In this document: one piece after another, positions 42,752-53,300 of the stretch
How positions within the stretch are numbered: the stretch's first letter is position 1
Layout of the letters: every line of letters begins with the position of its first letter
Assembly (NCBI GenBank): GCA_964019425.1
Contig: OZ025794.1
Coordinates: forward strand, 124,001 to 188,000
Reading direction: 5' to 3'
From: Flectonema sp. DT1601
Lineage: Eukaryota > Euglenozoa > Diplonemea > Diplonemida > Diplonemidae
DNA: 64,000 nucleotides
Translations under genes and position numbers: made by a program
The notes under the pieces: model-generated
Databases searched by the model: none
The model's input: the letters and a program-made list of their open reading frames with translations, nothing else
What the model was told of the DNA's origin: nothing

Positions 42752-42830
42752 GCTGATCGCAGACAGTATTACTGGCGGCACAGGGAAATAGATAACTTGT
42801 TTGAATAGTTTATCTTCTGACTCCTTCGGT
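42752..42830 (+). repeat. Dispersed repeat family C, copy
   Basis: GCAGACAGTATTACTGGCGG, CACAGGGAAATAGATAA, then TTTGAATAGTTTATCTTCTG. This is the clearest copy of the 5' block. Confidence 0.75.
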
Positions 42831-43491
42831 GCAAAAAAAAAAAAAAAAAAAAAAAAAAACCAAGATTCTTGTTAATAGTTGTGAGCACATTTGGTTTGAA
42901 ACAAAGAAACGAAAAACGTTCCTCAGCATAAAAAAATATATCTTATGAGTTTAGAGGATTCTACGAAAAAAAAACAGTGTTGGAATCAGAGGTTCTTTGA
43001 AGTTAGTTTATTCTCTTAATTTTTTTTAAAAAAAAAAAGAGACATCATTTTTAAGAAAGAAAACTTTTTTTTTTTTTTGAGTATGGTGAGAGAGAGGAGA
43101 ATACTACTTCAGTTTAAAAAGAAAGAGAAACAAAAATATATATGAAATACATCAACAATCGCACCGTAAAGCGACGCGTGGGCTCCTTTTATATAGAATC
43201 ATCAGTAAAAAAAGAAACATCAAATATGCTAACTTGTAACATTACCCTTAATCACAGTGCATGCACAGTCAGTTGGTTAGTCTGCGAGTAGGTAGGAACA
43301 CGTCGCCCATAAAAATAGGCATGTTTTTTTTTTTTTTTCCATTTCGCATTTTTTTTTTTTTTTTGATGATCTACATAACAAATCAACAAAGATCTTATCC
43401 ATGCAAGAAAAATTATCCAACAAAAAAAATAAAAAATTAAAAAAGGGAGTGAGGGGGAAAAAACAACCATTCAGATAAAACCGTTCATTTT

Positions 43492-43565
43492 AATGATCGT
43501 CAGACAATGTAATACCGACTGGCACAGGAGAAATAAATAAACGACTCTTAATCTGAATAGTTTTC
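43492..43565 (+). repeat. Dispersed repeat family C, copy
   Basis: TCAGACAATGTAATACCGAC, TGGCACAGGAGAAATAAATA, CGACTCTTAATCTGAATAG. It shares its 5' block with 42752 and its 3' block with 39386 and 20356. Confidence 0.72.
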
Positions 43566-44418
43566 AGAGAACGAGGGATAAACATCGCTCTGTAATAGCA
43601 ACACGCTGATTCAATTTTTTTTTCTTTTTTTTTTCAAAGAAATACTTGTTACTATTCCACATCTACCGTCATTTAATACTTGATTGATTTGTATGGTTAA
43701 TTGTTTATTTATTTTTCCACTGCACAACAGTGACTACTCACCGACGTGGATACCCTTCTCCTTATATTTTTATTATCAGAAAATCACTACAACCTAATCG
43801 CATTTCCAAATTTTTTAAACGACGGGGGGTGAAACTTTAACAATGTAAAAACAGTAATAACCTTAGGTATCAAAAACTTATAAACGACTGGGGGAAAAAA
43901 AAAAAAGGAATCATAAAAACATAATTTAGCATCAGTTTTAGATACAAAAAGGGGGATGAAAACAAAAAATTGACAGCATTTCGACGCTTCTAGGTATATT
44001 TAGAAGCGTTAACCTCACAAAAAGATCGCACATCCTGAAGTGACAGATGTGATTAACTGTCATAACGCATAAAGAACAGTTAAAATACAGTCATGATTTT
44101 ATTGTTTTTATGTTTTTTTCTTTTTTTTCTTTTTCTTTTTTGAAAATAGTGTACATTCGAATATTTTTTTTACAAAAAAAATAAAAAATAAAAACATAAA
44201 TAAATAAAAATCATGAAGACACACACGAAATCCTCGCCTTTTAACAAGCTTGCTGAGTGGTTACCCACAACACCAATCAGGGAAATCGTTTGTGCTACTT
44301 GGCTCTCTGTTTTTCCCTTTTTTTTTGTTCCTTTTTTCATTTTTTTTTATGTTTGTGGTTCTTATTTAATACCTTCATTTTGTTCAAGCCCGACTATGAA
44401 AAACACGGAAAGCATGAA

Positions 44419-44452
<34 letters not shown>

Positions 44453-44480
44453 AACTGGCTTTATCTTAAACTATACGGAA

Positions 44481-44592
44481 AATAGTAACATAACGCTTGG
44501 TGGTGTTTTGTTTGTGTCAACTGGTAAAGCTAAAGGAGGTTTACGTGTGCTGCCAACATTCTTTTTCGTTCTTATAATACTTGTTAAATGGG
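44481..44592 (+). repeat. Dispersed repeat family A, copy 3
   Basis: Carries the 5' block (AGTAACATAACGCTTGGTGG), an internal deletion that removes the GTGAACCGAC part, GCTAAAGGAGGTTTACGTGT and the 3' end TAATACTTGTTAAATG. Unlike the others it has no A-tail; instead 31 A lie just before it (44420-44450). Confidence 0.78.
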
Positions 44593-44910
44593 TAAAGAAA
44601 ATTGCATGTTCTGATGATTGGTACACTCATGATTCGAAGAACCAGTTGTGGGTGACATCTCGACTGCTCAACGTTGCGCAGACACAGCGTAAGTGGAAAA
44701 CCCTTAGTTTATTGTACAGAAGAGCTGTTTAAAAGTTGCCAATTCAGTAATCCATCCCCTAGATGAAAAATCGGTGTTTTTAAAAAAAGAAAGGAAATTA
44801 ACTGAATTTAATCACAATTTATCTATTGCCTGACAGCTGAAGAAAGGGAAGAGTGTTTTTTTTTTTTTTTTTTTTTTTTTTTGTTGTTGAAATCAGGGAA
44901 GTCAAAACTT

Positions 44911-45191
44911 CTGGAGAAGCTCACGGGGGGTTGTTATGTTCGATTTTGTAAAAATTACAACTGTGTTGTATCATAAAAACATAAAGATAATTTAACATTA
45001 GTTTTAAATACAGTGACTAAGGGTGATGCGCAACTTAGCATCTGGAGAAGCTCACGGGGGGTTGTATGTTCGATTTTGTAAAAATTACAACTGTGTTGTA
45101 TCATAAAAACATAAAGATAATTTAACATTAGTTTTAAATACAGTGACTAAGAGTGATGCGCAACTTAGCATCTGGAGAAGCTCACGGGGGG
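44911..45191 (+). repeat. 130-bp tandem duplication (family B)
   Basis: Two full units of 131 and 130 bp plus the first 20 bases of a third, each starting CTGGAGAAGCTCACGGGGGG. The units differ by one inserted T and one G/A change, so the duplication is young. Diverged relatives of the unit (TGTTGTATCATAAAAACATA, AACATTAGTTTTAGATACAG) occur near 43905, 46200, 46790 and 58820. Confidence 0.93.
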
Positions 45192-46779
45192 TAACAGTAA
45201 TTTAAGTTATGAGATTCTTACGAGCGAGAAGTTAACCAGAAGTAAGTGACGACCCTGACCAACTGAAGCTATAACAATGCAGTATAAAACAAATTGACAG
45301 TTTGAAGAAGGGAAAAGTAACGTCACACGTAAAATAAAGGAATTTATCAATTCCATATCTGTGGAGATAACGTAAATATAAAATCACCAAACTTCTCCTA
45401 TTTTTATTTTCTTTTTATATTCCAACAACTATGAAAGTAAAAATCTCACACAGGTGACAAATTATTGTAATTCCACCTCTGAAGTATATCGACTGGCGGT
45501 ACATTAAAATTGTGTTTTTTTTTTTTTTTTTTTTTTTTTATTTGACTGATATACATAAATATCATGAAAGCATCGACAGATACGGCGAGCAAATATGGGG
45601 CGCCTGTTTAATATAATAATAAGTTTTTTTTTTTTTTTTTTTTTTTTTGTAATTGAGCCGACAACGAAGGACAACAAGAAACATGATACGACACCAGGAA
45701 AGACGATAAAGAAAAACAAAAACAAATAAAGGGTGGACGTGAACGAAGGTCACAGTCACCCTGACAGTTGTAGGTGATAAAAAAAAATACCCGTCCAACT
45801 TAGAGAAACAAATGGCTGACCAAGAAAGCAATCTTTTTTTTTTTTTTTTTAAAGGACTAACAAAGTAGTAACAAAACTGTTTTTTTTTTTTTCTTTGAGT
45901 TAATTGTGACGCAAGTGCGACATGAATCGGCAACTGCAACAACTCACTACGAAGAAAAAACAATGCAACCACAACAGAGACACAAGACGTAATCTCTTAC
46001 TCTTTCACCTGAATGATAAAGCATAGAATAACAAGGGATCGATTCTCTCGGTCATGTTTTCGTTGGTTCTTAACCCGAGAAGGAATAATTTAAGGTAAGG
46101 CTCCAAAACTGACCAGCAGTAATGTACCATACCTTTGATTCTCTTTGGTGCATCCTGAGACGACATTGTTTGCACGCACAAGGGGGAAAAGATTTTAACA
46201 GAACGTATCGTATCATAACATAAAAAAAAGACTAATATAACAATCTGTTAAAGTGCTTAATCTTAGCCTATTAAAAATAACTACTGCGTTTGGATAATTG
46301 TTTGATTTTGTAAATTAGACCTAAAAAGTTTTACTTGCGGCTTAACTGAAGGCTTCCGAGCACCACATCACGGGCTCTGTGTATTTTAAACCATAAGACC
46401 TCTTTTTTTATTATACGGAAGATAGATAAGTGTCTACGGTATTCATTTGTTTTTTTTTTTGTTTTTGTTCCTTTTTTTGTCAAACAACAAAAACTCGAAG
46501 AAAAAAAAACTTGCGGACTGAATCACTCCTCTTTAACAAAGTCTGGAGTGTAGTTTTTATGTTCAAAGCGAACTCCCAACAAAACCCTCCTCTACAACGA
46601 ATGTGTGATACGCCATTCAAAGTCAAATTAGAATGGGTTGAAGAGCACTACGAATCGGTTCTCTTCTTCCAATTACAATTTTTCTGAGAAACAGTCACAT
46701 GGGACTTTGTGAAATCAACATTCTTGCGAGCTTAGGCCTCTTTTTTTTTTTTTTTTCTTCGAAGCAGAGGGATTGAATA

Positions 46780-46940
46780 TTTGAATTTGTACGTAAAATA
46801 CAAATGTATTGTTGGAACCGAAAGCCAGGAAAAGCTCACAGGGTAACAATTATATCGCTACCAGCAACCGTGAGACTCTCACAAATGTAACATTAGTTTT
46901 AGATACAGTGACTACGAACGTGCGATGCTTTTTGTTCAAG
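46780..46940 (+). repeat. Family B, diverged copy
   Basis: Shares AAAAGCTCACAGGGTAAC and AACATTAGTTTTAGATACAG followed by TGACTAC and a TGCGATGC block with the tandem units at 44911. A 30-base unrelated piece lies between. Confidence 0.55.
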
Positions 46941-47405
46941 GCAGTGGGGTAACAAATTTCCGTATTAACACAAAAGGATTAATATCAGGTACTTGCTTTT
47001 TCCTTTTTTTTTTGAAGCATGGGTGAAAAAAACATAGAAGTCGAAAGAGAATGTTGCACAAAGACGTTACTGTATAACTCGACAGTAATTTCAGGTTAAT
47101 TAATTGTCCTTGACTGCAACGGGGGAAAGAAAAAAAAAAAGGGGGAAAGAAATGATACGAACTGACAAGTATTAAATGTTCATCGATACACACTTTTCTT
47201 TGAAAAAAGGGAATTTATTTTACGAAGTAAAACAAAAAAAAAAAAAAAAAAAAAGTCCGCGGAGGTGAAATCCGAAAAAGGATTCCCTCACACAAGACAT
47301 TATTCAGTATAACGGAAATGTCAGTCACCAAGCTAGCTGGTTAGTTCGCGATGGTGGACTACACCACAAACATCAAAATAACCCTTTTGGCAACAAAAAC
47401 ACAGG

Positions 47406-47436
<31 letters not shown>

Positions 47437-48503
47437 TGTAAAAAAAAATAATAATAATATTGGGTAGAAAGAAATTTAGCGAACGACTGGCTAAGATCAA
47501 TCTCGATCCCTACTTCGGGTAAGTTTTTTTCTTAAGCCTGTTTATGTCGCCAGAATCGGAAGATCCACGGGTCCGTGTTATTTTATTTTTTTTTAAAAAA
47601 AAAAAATTAAAAAAATTTGAACGTAGAATTCTGCAGAATAATCTCAGATGCGATTCTCATGAAGAAAAAGGGATAAAAGAGGGTGGAAGAAGACAAAAAA
47701 AAAAAAAGAACAAAAAAAAGCAAAAAAGGAAACGGGTTTATAAAATAATATAAAAATAGTCAGATACAAGTACCAATTAAATTTAACATGGTTGTAGTAT
47801 ATTGACGGAGCTACGAAACTAGGTAACACCACACAACATCCAATCCGTGAACGGATCTTCATATAATTTTCAGGGGTAGATAGGCGCGCTATTTCGGTTT
47901 TATTTTATTTTTTGTTCTTAACGAATCTTCTTCAAAACCGGAGCTTGATTCCTGTCTACAGTTATCTACTACTTTAGAATTATAAAGTTAAAGTTAGCAA
48001 GAGCGAGTCTACTACGCCGCCGAGTAACTCCATTCCCAGGTCAGGAATTTCAAGACGGAAACAACGATTAGAACAGAATAACTGTTTTACTTTTTTTTTT
48101 TTAAAGTGCTATTTTACTTGTAAAATACACCTTTTCAAGCAACTATTGGGTTTTTGGGTTTGATAGGGTTTGGTGTTAGACTCACCGCCCTGACTAGCAA
48201 ATTAGGCTAAGGAAATTCAAGGTCAATCTGAGTCCAACAAGCATAGTGGCATATTTTTTTTTGGTTTATTTAAAATTATTGCAAGTACAACAGAATAAAA
48301 AAGTGAAGAAAACATCTCTACAACAGATGCCCTCTTCTTTATGAAGCGATATGGAAAAAAAAAAAAAAAAAAAAAAAGTCACTTTAATTTACAGAGCACA
48401 TAAATACAACATAAAAAGAAGGCATCCAAGTTTTTTTTTTTTTTAAAGTTTTTAGTATACTATATTAGAATAATATAGTTAGCAAAGCAAGTCCCGAATA
48501 TCA

Positions 48504-48580
48504 GTTAGGTAGGCGTTCAAAGAGAACTAAATAGTTCTCTTGAACCTACCTAACCTCTTCGCAGTATCGCTAATACTGCG
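48504..48580 (+). ncRNA. Two adjacent strong hairpins, candidate structured RNA or foldback element
   Basis: Hairpin 1 (48504-48554): GTTAGGTAGG pairs with CCTACCTAAC, then TTCAA-A-GAGAACTA pairs with TAGTTCTCTTGAA, about 23 pairs with a two-base and a one-base bulge. Hairpin 2 (48560-48580): CGCAGTAT / ATACTGCG with loop CGCTA. A TTGAATCCCAG string and a T-run follow (about 48598-48620). No family recognised. Confidence 0.5.
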
Positions 48581-49280
48581 GACTGATGGACCAGTAGTTG
48601 AATCCCAGAGAGATTTTTGTTTTGTTTTTTTTCGGGTCAAAGAAGAATAATCAACACTCGTAAACTAGTTGAGGGGTTGACAATGAGAAAAAATAAATAA
48701 CCAGAATAGAAATTAAAAAAAAAAAAACTAAAACAGAAGCCAAAAAAAAAAAAAAAAAAAAAAAACTGACTGCGCACGAAGCTGTAGTTCCTGCTTTATA
48801 TCATTAGACTGTGAGGAACAACTTGTACTGCCAAAAAACACTTTTTTAAGTAATACTGCTCTGTACTTTTTTTTGTTTTTTTGTTTTCATCGAGGTAACA
48901 GAACAGGGAGAAAAAAAAAAGAAAAAAAAAGAGAAAGAAATGAGAAAACATTGTTCACAAAAGACCTGCAGGCTCGCATTTCAAGAAACAAAAGCTCTTC
49001 AGGTGTTCCAACTTAATTATGAGGTTGGGATGGGGTGAGGCGAGTGAGTACTTTGTGTCATAAACTCATAGTCGTTTTGATTCAACGTTGTTATCTATGT
49101 ATGTACTCTACAAGAAAACTAAGGATAATTACTTTTTGCTATTATACTTTTTTTTTTACCGGTCGACAAAAAAAAAAAAAAAAAAATCTTTTTTTTGAAA
49201 AGAATTTGTTGACGATTCAATTTAATTGGTTTCAACCACAAAGGACAAGCTGCAAAAAAAAAAAAAAAAAAAAACCAAAA

Positions 49281-49382
49281 TCGGCAAACTTCACTTTTTA
49301 CTATTCTACTCACACTTTTGTTTTGTTTGTGCGCAACCGGTAACAAAATCCTACCAAAGGAATAGGTTACGCTGCCACAATT
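49281..49382 (+). repeat. Dispersed repeat family D, copy 1
   Basis: ACTCACACTTTTGTTTTGTT, GTGCGCAACCGGTAACAAAA, TCCTACCAAAGGAATAGGTT, ACGCTGCCACAAT. It matches 50231-50342 closely, 950 bp away in the same orientation. Confidence 0.85.
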
Positions 49383-49620
49383 CTCTTTCTACCGAATAAT
49401 GGGTTTGTAGGTACAAAAAAAAAAAAAGAGAAAAAAAAAGGGCAGCATTCTAACTTTTTCTTTTTTATCGTAAAAAAGAATGATATTTTGCTTTTTTTTT
49501 TTTTTTTTGTATTTTTGATTTAAAAAAAACGCAAGAGCTTTTTTTTTTTTTTTTTTTTTTTTTGGAAACCAACGCAATCAGCAACTAAGGCGATACCATT
49601 GGAATTTTATATAGCGCGTA

Positions 49621-49690
49621 CTGTTTACATAAAGAAGGAAGAAAAAAAAATGGGCAGCACACGTAAACACCTCCATTTAGCATTCTAAGT
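49621..49690 (-). repeat. Dispersed repeat family A, diverged inverted copy
   Basis: On the minus strand reads GAATGCTAAATGGAGGTGTT, TACGTGTGCTGCCCA, then a T-rich piece and CTTCTTTATGTAAACAG, matching the family A core with several changes. It is the only copy on the minus strand. Confidence 0.6.
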
Positions 49691-50230
49691 TGTAGTCAGG
49701 TTGTCGTCACTTGTTAATTATTATCAGAATGTCTACTCCAACACCGATACTAAAATGTTCGACGAAGCCGGAATTAACTGTCACACGAATATAGTGCAAA
49801 GGGCAAGACGGAACGTGATGCAGCACAGGAATTTGGTTTATTATATACGGAGGGAAACAATTTTTTAAAATAAAAAATAAAAAATATTTTTCTTTATTCC
49901 CGTTCAAACATTGTAGCATGCTTGTTCAGAAAAAAAAAGAAAACTAAACAACGAGTACATATCAGTTCAGCTGTTTTGCTTGATTGCGAAGGAAACGTAT
50001 TTTTCGAATTTAAAAAAAATAATAAACATGAAATGAAATGAAACGTTTACTTGCAAACAAAAAAAAGCAAGGCCAAGCACGCCATGAAAACAAGAAAAAG
50101 CAGGGAAAATAAAAGAAGATTTTAACTCTGGTTTGAGTGACGTTACGGTGACAAAAGAACAACAAGCAATAATTAATAATATAAGTTACGTGGAATATAT
50201 AAAAAAAATTATTAAAAAAATAATAAGATT

Positions 50231-50342
50231 ATCAGTCAACTTCACAGCTAACTTTTTTTTTTTAACTCACACTTTTGTATTGTTTGTGCGCAACTGGTAC
50301 AAAAATCCTAATAAAGGAATAGGTTAGTTACGCTGCCACAAT
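50231..50342 (+). repeat. Dispersed repeat family D, copy 2
   Basis: Near-identical in its last 78 bases to the copy at 49281. It ends four bases before the stop codon of the receptor gene, so it forms that gene's immediate 3' flank. Confidence 0.85.
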
Positions 50343-50346
50343 ATAC

Positions 50347-53300
50347 TCAGACGATAACAGGTTTCAGATCGACACCTCTCCCCGCAGCATGTCGCATTGA
50401 TTTAATCATGGACCTGCGGTTTGGAGCAGGAAGACGTGATGAACCAGTAGAACGAACACTGCTTAGCAATGCAGCTGTTGACATCACAGGTGAGAGAGAC
50501 GTATCATTACTCTCTGAAATCTCAGGAGACATTGGAACAGGTGATTCATTTTCGTAAAAAGAACCATCCAAATCAGCATTAGGCAATGAATGCATCGACG
50601 CAATGGAAGAAGTGTAAGACTCCTCTAGAAGTTCTAACCCCGCTTGCTTGTTATTGTCAACGTTGTTTATTACGGAAATGTTATCGTAGCAGGCGCTTAT
50701 TATTTCCAATGCTCCTTTTAAAAACATGAAAACGATGCTGCAATACAACATTACGACAGCAATCTGTGAAGCCGTAGATTTTGGATCACTCCCAGTAAGA
50801 TGAATAATGATGAAAAACGCTGCGATTAATTGACATGCGGTACCCCCAATCATGGCAAAATTGTTGGTGGGAGCGTGATATGGTCGTTTTTTAACTAGCA
50901 TTGCAAAATACAAGATGTACAAAGCGAAAACGATGTACAGTTGAATTTTACAGCCATCACTGCTAGTCGCTTCAATGCCGTCAATAATCGCGAGAATTGA
51001 AACAAAACTAATTTCCAACAACATGAATCGATGGTGTTGAGGCCAAAAATCATAAAAAAGTAATCGGTATCTCCAAACAAAAGTCGCATCTTTTTTTGAG
51101 AAATAATCACCCTTACCTAAAGCAGTATACTTTATCTTCTCCATCGTTGACTTTGGTGGAGGAAATTCCTCAAAAGTACATTGCTCATTAAACCGTGTTG
51201 GACGTGTGACCCACCAAACGGTAAATACCACACTACCATTATAAAGCAATAAAGATAATATAGCGAGCAGTTTTCCTTTAATCTGAGGTTCGTGAAACAA
51301 CACGTTAATACTACTCTCAAATGTTGTTTGATAAAAGAATAATCCGGGAAGAAAAGTATAACATGGAAACCTTGTTATGGACATTGCTCCATAAAGAGTC
51401 GCCCATTTACTTGATTGTCGTTTGCAGTGATAGACGACGATAACACATAAGAAGTGGAACACTAAGATCATAAATATTAAAAGAGCATTTCCAATCATGG
51501 CACCAACACGCTCAGGAGCACTGTAGCTTTTAAAGTGAAAGTTCAACGGATTTTGAGTCCAAGTCAGTTCACCTCCTCCAATCTCAACAGGACACTCTAG
51601 TAAATGCAACAGCGATGTTGTACGACCCGGATTAGTTGGGGAACCGAGTGCTGATACGACTTCGACAGCACCTTTTTCTTCAGCAGAAATCGGAGGTTCT
51701 TTCTGAATAATTGTATACTTATTAGCCTGTGGTTCAGGATTAGAAAGCATTGTTCCTTCTGTAAGCGCAGAGTCTTTCACGTTAACGGTAATGTCTTCAG
51801 TTCTTTTGGATAAAAATCCATCCGAAGGTTTCATGTATATCCTTATAGTGTTGTTAGATATACGTTCTATTTGTGTGAAAGAAGGCTTTGAAATGTGCTT
51901 TTCAAAACCAGTAAGGAGCTTTGGGTGATTTGTCGAAAAGACAATATCAGTACCAACGTTGATTTCACTGGCATTTTTCCACTGAATCCCTCCGGTCAAT
52001 TCAACTACGAATACAGCTCTTCCCTCTTTGACGTCGTCACTTTTAACTTCAGTTATTTCCTTGAGACTTGATATGCCTATTGGATTACAACATAATTCTT
52101 CTGTACAGGTATTGTCGCTTCTGCGGCAGCTTTGTTTTTCAGGTTTTGAGAAGAATGCTGTCTGCCCATCGACGCATTGACCGTTGTATAACTTGCACGA
52201 TGCTACACATGTGTCGCCTACTGAACTCAGATAACCATCAGAACATGTGCATGAGTATTTGTCTCCGCTTTTAATACATTGTCCTCCATCTCCTTTATAG
52301 CATTTGTTTAAACCAGAATCACATGGATGTGGTACCGGGTCGCCCTCACAGCAACCTGCTGCCGCACATGAAGAAATACTTTTACTCTTACAAGGGATTG
52401 TTTCTGGATTACTCTTCTTTGGATTCTTACATTCCGAATATGTTGCACAGGTCGCAGTACACTTGTGTCTCGAATAATTCTCAGTACACCCTGCTACACA
52501 CATGTATCCTTGACTGCAGTAACAGTTATAAGTTAGTCCAATACTCTTTGAACAGACACCATTTGTCTTATCACAACTATGACTTTCATCATCACATGGA
52601 TGTACTGGTGGTGAGAGAGTTGGTACAGCAGTTGGTGCATATGTTGGAGTCGCAGTAGGTGGAGTAGTTGGCACGGCCGTTGGTACTTCGGTAGGCACGG
52701 CCGTTGGGACAGAAGTTGGAGCAGCCGTCGGTGTCGCAGTCGTGGGCACGGCAGTTGGAGCTGTTGGGACAGCAGTCGGCACTGCTGTCGGTACTGCTGT
52801 TGGGACAGCAGTCGGTACGGCAGTCGGGACAGCAGTCGGCACTGCTGTCGGTACGGCAGTCGGTACTGCTGTCGGTACGGCAGTCGGTACTACTGTCGGG
52901 ACAGAAGTTGGAGCAGCCGTCGGTGTCGCAGTCGTGGGCACGGCAGTTGGAATTGCTGTCGGGACAGCGGTCGGCACTGCTGTCGGTACGGCGGTCGGGA
53001 CAGCGGTCGGTACTATTGTCGGTACTGCTGTTGGGACAGCAGTCGGGACAGCGGTTGGCACTGCGGTCGGTACTACTGTCGGTACTGCTGTTGGGACAGC
53101 AGTCGGCACTGCTGTCGGTACGGCAGTCGGTACTACTGTTGGGACAGCAGTCGGCACTGCTGTCGGTACTGCTGTTGGGACAGCGGTCGGCACTGCTGTC
53201 GGTACTGCTGTTGGGACAGCGGTAGGTACGGCGGTCGGTACTGTTGTTGGGACAGCGGTCGGCACTGTGGTCGGTACTGCTGTTGGGACAGCGGTAGGTA

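Larger units (their letters stand above)
41838..50346. other. 8.5-kb repeat-rich gap without genes
   Basis: No frame on either strand shows a recognisable product. The DNA holds most of the window's repeats: (AAT)n near 41864-41894, family C at 42752 and 43492, family A at 44481 and 49621, the 130-bp tandem at 44911-45191, diverged family B pieces (about 43905, 46200, 46790), the double hairpin at 48504-48580, family D at 49281 and 50231, and homopolymers up to 31 A (44420-44450). Confidence 0.6.

Noticed and set aside
48145-48172. Telomere-like GGGTTTTTGGGTTTGATAGGG
   Set aside because: Too short and irregular to be an interstitial telomere.
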